DNA of 5,294 nt from an uncultured Ruminococcus sp. (lineage in GTDB: Bacteria; Bacillota; Clostridia; Oscillospirales; Acutalibacteraceae). Below are positions 1-5,005 of the stretch, piece by piece. Positions within the stretch are counted from its first letter, which is position 1. Every line of letters begins with the position of its first letter. Where the stretch lies: positions 1 to 5,294 of the forward strand of contig CACYDB010000152.1 of the NCBI GenBank assembly GCA_902773035.1. Reading direction: 5' to 3'. The position numbers were made by a program, and so were the translations under genes. The notes under the pieces were generated by a model. The model made no database searches. It saw only the letters and a program-made list of their open reading frames with translations, and had not been told where the DNA came from.

Positions 1-18
1 AGCTCAGGTGGTTTTTTC

Positions 19-47
19 TGGACATTATTCTCGGTTTGTGGTATTAT
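19..47 (+). promoter_or_regulatory. Sigma-A promoter with extended -10 for the PPOX-CDF unit
   Basis: A -35 box TGGACA (19-24, 5/6 to consensus) and a -10 box TATTAT (42-47, 5/6) are separated by 17 bp. TG at 39-40 precedes the -10 box by one base, giving an extended -10. Transcription should start near 54, leaving a leader of about 20 nt before the ATG at 73. No other promoter is evident before the downstream CDF gene, so both genes are probably transcribed from here. Confidence 0.7.
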
Positions 48-72
48 ATTTTCTGAAAAGGCGGCGAAAATT

Positions 73-549
73 ATGTTCAGAAAAATGAGACGCTTTAAAC
101 AGCAAATCAGCAAGGAGAGCTGTGTTAAAATATTGAAGGAACAGCCGAGGGGCGTTCTTTCCGTGATCGGCGACGACGGGTATCCCTACGGCGTTCCGAT
201 GGATCACCTGTACAGCGAGGAAGATAACAGGCTTTATTTTCACTGCGCGAGGGAAGGTCATAAGCTCGACGCGATCAACGCCTGTGATAAGGTCAGTTAT
301 TGCGTTATGGACGGGGGATATCGCAAGGAAGGCGAATGGGCGCTGAATATCAACAGCGTTATTGTGTTTGGACGTATGCGCGTTGTGAGCGAAGAGGATA
401 AAAAGCGTGAAATCTGCGTTGAGCTTTGCAAAAAGTTTACCGACGATGAGGCGTATCTTCAAAAAGAGCTTGACAGCGCGTTTAACCGCGTGTGCTGTCT
501 TGAGCTGACCGTTGAGCATATGACGGGCAAGCTTGTCAATGAATCATAA
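73..549 (+). CDS. Pyridoxamine 5'-phosphate oxidase-like (NimA-type) flavin-nucleotide-binding protein
   Basis: The 158-residue protein matches the small split-barrel FMN-binding family that includes NimA-like nitroreductases. These are cytosolic flavoproteins, mostly of unknown substrate. The N-terminus (MFRKMRR) is typical of the group. Next come a helix with SKESCVKIL, then the first barrel strands around residues 26-43 (RGVLSVIGDDGYPYGVPM, a flavin-site signature), the strand LYFHCA (54-59) and a GHKLDAI turn (62-68). The length is normal for the family. The ATG at 73 is preceded by a weak purine-rich site (AAGGCGG at 58-64), and the family-like N-terminus supports it over the ATG at 85. 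The stop lies 13 nt before the CDF start, which suggests a two-gene operon. The family fold is clear. The substrate is not visible from sequence, and a true nitroimidazole reductase role is only one possibility. Confidence 0.9.
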   Translation: MFRKMRRFKQQISKESCVKILKEQPRGVLSVIGDDGYPYGVPMDHLYSEEDNRLYFHCAREGHKLDAINACDKVSYCVMDGGYRKEGEWALNINSVIVFGRMRVVSEEDKKREICVELCKKFTDDEAYLQKELDSAFNRVCCLELTVEHMTGKLVNES

Positions 550-550
550 C

Positions 551-556
551 GGAGGA
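551..556 (+). promoter_or_regulatory. Ribosome binding site that fixes the CDF start
   Basis: GGAGGA sits six bases before the ATG at 563 and just after the stop codon of the upstream gene. A TTG at 533 in the same frame would add 10 residues and overlap the upstream gene, but it has no comparable site, so 563 is preferred. Confidence 0.8.
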
Positions 557-562
557 AAAGTT

Positions 563-1711
563 ATGGCTGAAGCAACAAACTCAGTTAATAAAAATGTGGA
601 AGTGTCGCGTGATAAAAAGATTATCCGCACAAGTATTATCGGGATTCTGGCGAATGTGCTGCTCGCGGGCTTCAAGGCGGTTATGGGACTGCTCTCGAAC
701 TCAATCGCCATTACGCTTGACGCGGTAAATAATATCTCGGACGCGGCTTCTTCGGTTATCACGATAATCGGTACCAAGCTCGCGGGTAAGTCGCCTGATA
801 AAAAGCATCCGTTCGGCTACGGCAGAATCGAATACCTCAGCGCGATGATTATAGCGGTAATCGTACTTTACGCGGGCGTTACGTCCTTTGTTGAGTCTGT
901 CAAGAAAATCATCACGCCTGAAACTCCCGACTATACGCCTGTAGTGCTGATTATTGTTGCCGTCGCGGTGCTCGTAAAAATCGTACTGGGACGTTACGTC
1001 AAGGCGGTCGGGGAGAAGATCAACTCCGAATCGCTTATCAATTCGGGCAAGGACGCTACTCTTGATTCCGTTATTTCAGCTTCAACACTTGCCGCGGCGG
1101 GAATCTATCTTGTTTGGGGGATTTCGCTTGAGGCTTGGCTCGGCGCGATTATCTCGATAGTTATCGTGAAATCGGGAATTGAAATGCTGGGAAGCGCGTT
1201 GTCTCAGATTCTCGGAGAAAGCGCTGACGCTCAGCTCGCGAGGGATATTAAGAAAACCGTCGGCTCATTCCCCGAGGTTCAGGGAGTGTACGACCTTGTG
1301 CTCAACAATTACGGCCCCGACCGCTTCAACGGTTCTTTGCACATAGAGATTCCCTCAAGCTGTACCGTTACACGCGCGGATGAGCTTATTCAGGAAATTA
1401 CTCAGACCGTGTATCAGAAGCACGGAATTATACTTACGGCGATCAGCATTTATTCGATCAATTCCGACGACAAAGAATATAACGCTGTCAAAGAGGGAAT
1501 TGAGGAAATAGTCGCGGGTTATCCCGAGATACTCGAAATACACGCGCTCTCGCTTCGCAAGGATGAAAAGACGATACGTGTTGATTTGGTGGTTAGCCTT
1601 GGCTCTAAGGACAGAGGCGGTGTGTTCGGCGAAGCTGTAAAAAGCATTGAAAAACGTTTTCCCGATTATTCTGTATACGCCGTTATGGATACGGACTTTG
1701 CCGAGGAATAG
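563..1711 (+). CDS. Cation diffusion facilitator (Mn/Fe-type) with duplicated C-terminal domain
   Basis: This 382-residue inner-membrane protein is expected to export divalent metal ions by proton antiport as a homodimer. Hydrophobic helices span about residues 22-215. TM2 holds N56-x3-D60 (in LDAVNNISDAAS) and TM5 holds D164-x3-D168 (in GKDATLDS). This N-D-D-D site resembles that of Mn exporters such as MntE rather than the His-containing zinc sites. The loop KKHPFGYGRIEYL (80-92) is a CDF signature. After TM6 comes one ferredoxin-like cytoplasmic domain (about 222-298). A second similar segment follows (about 307-378), and FPEV at 236 is echoed by YPEI at 320. Most bacterial CDFs have about 300 residues and a single such domain. 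The CDF family is certain, manganese or iron as substrate is inferred from the site residues, and the domain duplication is judged by eye. Confidence 0.93.
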   Translation: MAEATNSVNKNVEVSRDKKIIRTSIIGILANVLLAGFKAVMGLLSNSIAITLDAVNNISDAASSVITIIGTKLAGKSPDKKHPFGYGRIEYLSAMIIAVIVLYAGVTSFVESVKKIITPETPDYTPVVLIIVAVAVLVKIVLGRYVKAVGEKINSESLINSGKDATLDSVISASTLAAAGIYLVWGISLEAWLGAIISIVIVKSGIEMLGSALSQILGESADAQLARDIKKTVGSFPEVQGVYDLVLNNYGPDRFNGSLHIEIPSSCTVTRADELIQEITQTVYQKHGIILTAISIYSINSDDKEYNAVKEGIEEIVAGYPEILEIHALSLRKDEKTIRVDLVVSLGSKDRGGVFGEAVKSIEKRFPDYSVYAVMDTDFAEE

Positions 1712-1719
1712 TAATGTTT

Positions 1720-1887
1720 TAAGGCAACACCGCACAATTCGCGGCGAGCGCCTTGCTTGAATATTATTCCGTCATCATTGCTCAAAAATCAGTACCCATA
1801 CGTCAGTATGCGCACTGATTATTTGTTCAAGCTGACGAAAAATCTTACTTCGCAATCCGCACACCTGAATTGTGCGGTATTGCCTTA
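1720..1887 (+). mobile_element. MITE-like palindromic element with terminal inverted repeats and TA flanks
   Basis: Terminal inverted repeats at 1721-1740 and 1867-1886 match at 19 of 20 positions. The symmetry extends two bases further into TT/AA, so the element 1722-1885 is flanked by TA on both sides. A TA duplication is the usual target-site mark of IS630/Tc1-mariner-type transposition. The interior is also palindromic: AATCAGT (1787-1793) pairs with ACTGATT (1814-1820), CATAC (1797-1801) with GTATG (1806-1810), and CGTCA (1770-1774) with TGACG (1833-1837). It carries no credible gene. It begins nine bases after the CDF stop codon and could act as a transcription end or RNA-processing hairpin. 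Strand is arbitrary. Assignment to a transposon family is inferred from the TA flanks alone. Confidence 0.75.
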
Positions 1888-1939
1888 ATTGATTTCACGG
1901 GTGGATGCCTACCGTGCAGTCAGGTCAAGTTTCATTTTC

Positions 1940-1945
1940 GGAGGA
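1940..1945 (+). promoter_or_regulatory. Ribosome binding site that fixes the EamA start
   Basis: GGAGGA lies six bases before the ATG at 1952. An in-frame TTG at 1889 would add 21 residues that are not membrane-like and that start at the MITE edge. It has no binding site, so 1952 is the chosen start. Confidence 0.8.
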
Positions 1946-1951
1946 CGCGTT

Positions 1952-2383
1952 ATGTTATCTTACATATGGCCGATAGCGCTGGTGGTGCTGTCGAATGTTG
2001 TTTATCAGATTTGCGCGAAGTCTGTGCCGAACGGGATCAATCCGCTTATCATTCTGACGGTTACTTATCTTGTGGGAGCCTTGACGAGCTCGGTTTTATA
2101 TTTGGTTCTCGGTAAGCACACGAATCCTGTCAGGGAGCTTGCTCATATCAACTGGGTTCCGTTTGTGCTCGGTATGGTTATCGTCGGACTGGAGGTCGGC
2201 TTTATTTACGCTTATAAAGCGGGCTGGACGGTCAGTACCGCCGCTCTTGTTGAGGGTACGGCGCTTGCGGTTATTCTGCTTTTTGTGGGCTGGCTGTTCT
2301 ATAAGGAAGCAATGACATGGAATAAGCTCGTCGGCGTGGGGCTCTGTCTCGCGGGACTGTTTTTCATCAATTATAAATTCTAA
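1952..2383 (+). CDS. Half-size EamA/DMT-family membrane transporter
   Basis: The protein has 143 residues and about five hydrophobic helices (about 4-22, 31-53, 69-88, 94-116 and 125-140). It ends in the EamA-like stretch KLVGVGLCLAGLFFINY. Drug/metabolite transporters of the EamA type usually have ten helices from two such repeats. This protein has only one repeat, so it probably works as a homodimer, as SMR-type half transporters do. E81 and E101 lie within predicted helices 3 and 4 and could take part in proton coupling. The substrate is unknown. The gene follows the MITE-like element, and no clear promoter is visible between them. It may therefore rely on readthrough from the CDF unit or on a weak promoter in the element. 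A strong terminator follows. Confidence 0.85.
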   Translation: MLSYIWPIALVVLSNVVYQICAKSVPNGINPLIILTVTYLVGALTSSVLYLVLGKHTNPVRELAHINWVPFVLGMVIVGLEVGFIYAYKAGWTVSTAALVEGTALAVILLFVGWLFYKEAMTWNKLVGVGLCLAGLFFINYKF

Positions 2384-2395
2384 ACTATATAAAAT

Positions 2396-2431
2396 AACAT
2401 CCGTTCGGAATTTGCTGTCCGAGCGGATGTT
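2396..2431. terminator. Bidirectional terminator between the EamA gene and the peroxiredoxin gene
   Basis: A 14-bp stem (2396-2409 with 2418-2431, one G-U pair) closes an 8-nt loop. T residues follow on the plus strand, and the minus-strand side runs into a T-rich ATTTTATATAG. It sits between two convergent stop codons, at 2381-2383 and 2438-2440, and probably serves both genes. Confidence 0.85.
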
Positions 2432-2437
2432 TTGCTA

Positions 2438-2890
2438 TTAGATTTCTCCGAGCATCTGAGCCGCGTTGTCAGCCGCCTTGACCTTGCCGAACGCCTTGAT
2501 GATAACGCCGTCTTCGTCAATAAGGTATGTGGTGCGGACTACGCCCATACTTACCTTGCCGTAGAGCTTCTTTTCCTTCCACACGTCGTACGCCTGAATG
2601 ACTTCCTTCTCGACGTCTGAAAGGAGGGTGAAGGGTAAGCCGTACTTTTCCTCAAAGCGCTTGTGTGACGCTACGCTGTCCTTGCTTACGCCGAGTACGA
2701 CCGCGCCTTTTTCGAGAAATTGGGGATAAAGCTCGCCGAAGGCGCAGGCTTGTTTTGTACAGCCTGCGGTGTTGTCCCTCGGGTAAAAATATAAGATGAC
2801 CTTTTTGCCCTTGTAATCCGAGAGAGAATGAGTCTCTCCGTTCTGGTCGGGAAGTGTAAATTCCGGAGCCTTTGCGCCGATTTCCAACAT
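2438..2890 (-). CDS. bcp: Bcp/PrxQ-type thioredoxin-dependent peroxiredoxin
   Basis: This 150-residue cytosolic thiol peroxidase reduces hydrogen peroxide and organic hydroperoxides using a reactive cysteine recycled by thioredoxin. The N-terminus (IGAKAPEFTLPDQNG) is typical of the AhpC/TSA fold. The active-site block PRDNTAGCTKQAC (37-49) gives the peroxidatic Cys44 and, five residues on, the likely resolving Cys49, the spacing of atypical 2-Cys Bcp/PrxQ enzymes. The usual Pro before GC is Ala here. Arg119 in VVRTTYLID is the expected catalytic arginine. The length is normal and complete. The ATG at 2890 has GGAGG (2899-2903 in plus coordinates) eight bases upstream. The gene is monocistronic, with its own promoter and terminator. 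No peroxide-responsive operator was recognised. Confidence 0.95.
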   Translation of the reverse strand: MLEIGAKAPEFTLPDQNGETHSLSDYKGKKVILYFYPRDNTAGCTKQACAFGELYPQFLEKGAVVLGVSKDSVASHKRFEEKYGLPFTLLSDVEKEVIQAYDVWKEKKLYGKVSMGVVRTTYLIDEDGVIIKAFGKVKAADNAAQMLGEI

Positions 2891-2920
2891 AGTGAATACC
2901 TCCGTTGTTTTGTTGATTTC

Positions 2921-2949
2921 ATTATATCCGTTCGCGCGGGGAATTGCAA
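2921..2949 (-). promoter_or_regulatory. Sigma-A promoter of the peroxiredoxin gene
   Basis: Read on the minus strand, TTGCAA (2949-2944, 4/6 to the -35 consensus) is followed after exactly 17 bp by a perfect TATAAT (2926-2921). The transcript should start near 2914, giving a short leader that contains the GGAGG site. Confidence 0.8.
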
Positions 2950-2998
2950 GGGGAGATGTTTTGCGGGAGGGAAAATATGAAAAATAATGTGGAAAGGG

Positions 2999-3027
2999 CT
3001 GACTTTTGAAAGGCTCTGTGTTATAAT
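2999..3027 (+). promoter_or_regulatory. Sigma-A promoter with extended -10 for the ion channel gene
   Basis: A perfect TATAAT (3022-3027) is preceded by TG at 3019-3020, an extended -10. A CTGACT (2999-3004, 4/6) lies 17 bp upstream as the -35 box. Transcription should begin near 3034. That leaves only about 8 nt before the in-frame TTG at 3042 and so argues for the later GTG start at 3063. Confidence 0.75.
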
Positions 3028-3062
3028 CTTTTTATCGGAAATTGCGCAAGGGTGTGATTGTT

Positions 3063-3497
3063 GTGAAAAGAATTAAAAGGCGGCGCTTGTTTATCAGAGC
3101 ATTTAAAACTGCGGGCGCGGATAAGGTCCTGCTGGTTTATATGGTTTGGTTCTTCGTCGCGGCGATCCCTATTTGGCTTGTTGAGCCGAATATAAAGAGT
3201 TACGGCGACAGCCTGTGGCTCTGCTTTGCTTCGGCGACCTCTATAGGCTACGGAGACGTTGTCGCTACGACTGTCCTCTCGAGAGTTATTACGATTATTC
3301 TGTCGGTTTATTCGATAGCCGTTATCGCGATAATTACCGCCGTGATTGTCGGATATTTCAATGATGTGTCCAAGGTGAGAACGAATGAGAGCTTGCAGAA
3401 ATTCGCCGATGATCTTGAGCATTTGCCCGAGCTCTCCAAGGAGGAGCTTCAGGCTATTTCCGAGCGCGTGAAAAGGTTCAGACAAAAAGGAAAATAA
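3063..3497 (+). CDS. Two-helix potassium channel family protein (ion_trans_2)
   Basis: The 144-residue protein has the KcsA-like plan of one membrane helix, a pore loop and a second helix, and is expected to form a tetrameric K+ channel. A basic N-terminus (KRIKRRR) precedes TM1 (about 22-40). The pore helix and selectivity filter follow, with TSIGYGD at 59-65, close to the TVGYGD consensus. TM2 spans about 72-99. The C-terminal 45 residues are charged and predicted helical (ELSKEELQAISERVKRF), with no RCK/TrkA-N ligand domain, so gating by NAD or Ca2+ through RCK is not expected. The GTG at 3063 has AAGGG (3048-3052) ten bases upstream. The in-frame TTG at 3042 and GTG at 3054 are too close to the transcription start or the binding site. 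The gene is monocistronic and divergent from the peroxiredoxin gene. Confidence 0.88.
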   Translation: MKRIKRRRLFIRAFKTAGADKVLLVYMVWFFVAAIPIWLVEPNIKSYGDSLWLCFASATSIGYGDVVATTVLSRVITIILSVYSIAVIAIITAVIVGYFNDVSKVRTNESLQKFADDLEHLPELSKEELQAISERVKRFRQKGK

Positions 3498-3503
3498 AAT
3501 CGG

Positions 3504-3534
3504 GGGCAGCCGCATTATTATTTTGCGACTGCCC
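3504..3534. terminator. Bidirectional terminator between the channel and deformylase genes
   Basis: GGGCAGCCGCA (3504-3514) pairs with 3524-3534 with one C/A mismatch around a 9-nt loop. The plus strand continues TTATCTTTTTT. The minus strand continues into ATTTTATTTTCC. The plus-strand T tract overlaps the deformylase stop codon (3544-3546), so the two 3' ends are tightly packed. Confidence 0.8.
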
Positions 3535-3543
3535 TTATCTTTT

Positions 3544-3957
3544 TTATATAAGAATACCGTTACAGTGGTCGACTTCGTGCTGAATGATCTGCGCGGTAAA
3601 GCCTGTGTAGGTTTTTGTTTTCCACGCGAAGCTGTTGTCCTGAAATTTTACCTTGATTGTTTTGTAGCGTGTGGTTTTTCGGGGAGCGCCGAGTAATGAC
3701 AGGCAGCCTTCTTCTGTTTCAAAGGGCTCGCTCTTTGAGATGATTTCGGGATTGTACATAATCGTGTAGCCTGATTTGTCGCAAAAAGCTATGATACAGA
3801 CGGATTTGCCTATCATATTCGCCGCCATTCCGACGCAGGAGTCGCGGTGAGCCGTAAGTGTGTCGAGTAAATCCTTCGCGACAGGAGCGTCGAGGGGAGT
3901 CGCGGGCTTTGATTTTACAGATAAGAAGAACGGGTCGTGGATTAATTCTTTTACCAT
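3544..3957 (-). CDS. def: Peptide deformylase-like protein, short variant lacking the motif I glutamine
   Basis: Deformylases remove the formyl group from new N-terminal methionines using a metal held by one Cys and two His. This 137-residue protein has motif 2, EGCLSL (Cys85), and motif 3, QHEVDH (His127, Glu128, His131), so the metal site and catalytic Glu are complete. Motif 1 normally reads GxGxAAxQ. Here it reads CVGMAANM (41-48), with Met48 where the oxyanion-binding Gln belongs and Cys41 replacing the first Gly. The chain ends at GILI, without the C-terminal helix of the E. coli enzyme (about 168 residues). The ATG at 3957 has AAAAGGA (3966-3972) eight bases upstream. An upstream in-frame start at 4035 would put the promoter inside the gene. 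It is probably a secondary deformylase paralogue, and activity on formyl-Met peptides is uncertain. Confidence 0.87.
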   Translation of the reverse strand: MVKELIHDPFFLSVKSKPATPLDAPVAKDLLDTLTAHRDSCVGMAANMIGKSVCIIAFCDKSGYTIMYNPEIISKSEPFETEEGCLSLLGAPRKTTRYKTIKVKFQDNSFAWKTKTYTGFTAQIIQHEVDHCNGILI

Positions 3958-3965
3958 ATTTCTTG

Positions 3966-3972
3966 TCCTTTT
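3966..3972 (-). promoter_or_regulatory. Ribosome binding site that fixes the deformylase start
   Basis: On the minus strand AAAAGGA lies eight bases before the ATG at 3957-3955. This supports the 137-residue product rather than the 163-residue reading. Confidence 0.65.
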
Positions 3973-3994
3973 CGAAATTTTATTTGCCTGATTT

Positions 3995-4023
3995 ATTATA
4001 CGCTTTCTCTGAGTATTAATCAA
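3995..4023 (-). promoter_or_regulatory. Sigma-A promoter of the deformylase-like gene
   Basis: On the minus strand TTGATT (4023-4018, 4/6) is followed after 17 bp by a perfect TATAAT (4000-3995). It starts just past the terminator of the upstream secreted-protein gene, so the deformylase gene has its own transcript of about 450 nt. Confidence 0.8.
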
Positions 4024-4037
4024 TAGCTTTATCACGC

Positions 4038-4064
4038 AAAAAAAGCTGCCGCTATTGCGGCAGC
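4038..4064 (-). terminator. Intrinsic terminator of the CBM21-like protein gene
   Basis: On the minus strand a perfect 8-bp stem GCTGCCGC/GCGGCAGC (4064-4057 with 4052-4045) and a 4-nt loop are followed by seven T residues (4044-4038). It lies 27 nt after the stop codon and is a textbook rho-independent terminator. Confidence 0.92.
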
Positions 4065-4090
4065 CCGTTAAAATATTCCTCTATCACTGA

Positions 4091-4843
4091 TTAGCGATGG
4101 ATGTAGTAGTACTCGTCGTAGTTTGCGCCGAAGTTGTTAGCCCAATACTCTCTGCCGTTTACCTGATAGCAGATAGCGTACTGGAACTTGCCGTGCTCAG
4201 GCATACCGTTGATGTTGAGAGTTGTTGTCCAAGTCTCAGTGTTGTTGCCGTTAGACTGGCTGTATGTTAACGCCTTGTCTGTGTAAGACTGCCAACCGTT
4301 AACTGTGTATCTTACGAATACGTTCTTGTGGTAAGCGTAGTTCTGAAGAAGAGCGTTAACCTGGTAGCCGTTTGAGCCGTAACCGAGGTACTGGTAACCG
4401 ATTCTCTCTGAAACGATGGGAGCAACGCCGAGTCTGTCGGAGTTTGTGTAGTTTGCGTTGTTGTTGTTATCCCAGTAAACTCTGCCGTTTGACTCAAATC
4501 TGATAGCGTAGAGACCGCTCATGCTGTGGAAGGTAGCTCTCCAGATCTTAGAGCCGTCGCTGAGAGTTGTGTAGTACTCAGCCGCAACGTCCTGCCAAGC
4601 TTCGTTCTTGATGTAGTTGTAGTGGATGAATACCTTCTGGTTAGCGCCGTTATCATTTGTCTTTACGAATACTTCGTAGTGGTTGATAGCGTACTTAGTG
4701 AAAAGAACGCTTGAAGAATACATACTTACCTTATCGGTAGCAGCGCTTGCTGTAGCTGTGCCCGCAACGCAGAATACGCTGAGAAGCATTACGAATGTAA
4801 GTACGATTGACGCGATTCTTGTTGATTTCTTTGTCTTTGCCAT
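4091..4843 (-). CDS. Secreted protein with two tandem CBM21-like starch-binding modules
   Basis: The 250-residue protein starts with a Sec signal peptide: KTKKSTR, a hydrophobic core at about 10-28, and probable cleavage after ASA (34) or the next Ala. There is no lipobox. The mature part holds two similar modules, about 42-132 and 146-245. Each has an Lys-Val-Phe strand (KVFIHY at 70, KNVFVRY at 173), a Trp in the next turn (W83, W184), and closes with a block typical of CBM21 (YWDNNNNANY at 123, YWANNFGANY at 233). CBM21 binds alpha-glucans such as starch and glycogen. No enzyme, dockerin or cell-wall sorting domain is visible, so it may be a free starch-binding protein. The ATG at 4843 is chosen for its signal-peptide fit, but its nearest Shine-Dalgarno-like sequence (AGAAAGG) is 14 nt away. 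A GTG at 4870 or ATG at 4855 are alternatives. Confidence 0.85.
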   Translation of the reverse strand: MAKTKKSTRIASIVLTFVMLLSVFCVAGTATASAATDKVSMYSSSVLFTKYAINHYEVFVKTNDNGANQKVFIHYNYIKNEAWQDVAAEYYTTLSDGSKIWRATFHSMSGLYAIRFESNGRVYWDNNNNANYTNSDRLGVAPIVSERIGYQYLGYGSNGYQVNALLQNYAYHKNVFVRYTVNGWQSYTDKALTYSQSNGNNTETWTTTLNINGMPEHGKFQYAICYQVNGREYWANNFGANYDEYYYIHR

Positions 4844-4886
4844 AATTAATACCATAGCCTTTCTGCTCACATATGAAATTTGTTTG

Positions 4887-4920
4887 CTTACTACCTTACT
4901 GTGAGCGTGTAAGATGTAAG
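4887..4920 (-). promoter_or_regulatory. Leader hairpin 3, upstream of the CBM21-like gene start
   Basis: Read as minus-strand RNA, 4920-4909 pairs with 4899-4887 in a 12-bp stem with one G-U pair and one bulged A, closing a 9-nt loop. It ends 43 nt before the ATG at 4843 (16 nt before the GTG at 4870). It has no U tract, so it is not a standard terminator. It may affect translation or mRNA stability. Confidence 0.55.
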
Positions 4921-4928
4921 TCTGATCA

Positions 4929-4966
4929 AGCCGCTCCCGCCTTCCAAGGTTTATATCGGGTCGGCT
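4929..4966 (-). promoter_or_regulatory. Leader hairpin 2 of the CBM21-like gene
   Basis: In the minus-strand RNA AGCCG and CCCG (4966-4957) pair with CGGG and CGGCU (4939-4929), giving nine base pairs interrupted by a small internal loop. The apical loop is 17 nt. The pairing is GC-rich and within the predicted leader. No known riboswitch class was recognised. Confidence 0.45.
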
Positions 4967-4973
4967 ACGGGTT

Positions 4974-4997
4974 TCCGGAGAACGATGCCGCTCCGGA
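4974..4997 (-). promoter_or_regulatory. Leader hairpin 1, at the predicted 5' end of the CBM21-like mRNA
   Basis: TCCGGAG (4974-4980) is complementary to CTCCGGA (4991-4997) across a 10-nt loop, a perfect 7-bp GC-rich stem. From the -10 box at 5011-5006 the transcript should begin near 4999, so the hairpin would sit at the very 5' end. Such 5'-terminal stems are known to stabilise some bacterial mRNAs. Confidence 0.45.
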
Positions 4998-5005
4998 GCA
5001 CAGGC

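Noticed and set aside
25..519. Long open frame antisense to the PPOX-like gene
   Set aside because: The plus-strand frame has clear family motifs, a promoter and a start. The antisense frame has no binding site or recognisable domain.
1355..1735. Antisense open frame over the CDF 3' end
   Set aside because: It overlaps the conserved CDF C-terminal coding region and runs into the MITE-like repeat. It looks like a shadow frame.
1870..2115. Plus-strand frame overlapping the EamA gene start
   Set aside because: It begins inside the MITE terminal repeat, has no binding site and is out of frame with the membrane protein.
2977..3009. Tiny ORF MKNNVERADF with a strong GGGAGG site six bases upstream
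   Set aside because: No promoter is visible upstream on the plus strand, and it ends inside the channel promoter region, so it would not be on the channel transcript. Chance is the simplest explanation.
3006..3027. TTGAAA at 3006 as the -35 box of the channel promoter
   Set aside because: Spacing to TATAAT is only 10 bp. CTGACT at 2999-3004 with 17 bp and an extended -10 fits better.
4312..4497. Minus-strand Thr-rich frame inside the CBM21-like gene
   Set aside because: It is an alternative frame of a gene with a clear signal peptide and repeated domain motifs.
4900..4999. Possible known riboswitch (c-di-GMP type suggested by the GGCTACGGGTTTCCGG stretch)
   Set aside because: That stretch is on the opposite strand to the transcript, and the conserved core of the class is not present on either strand.
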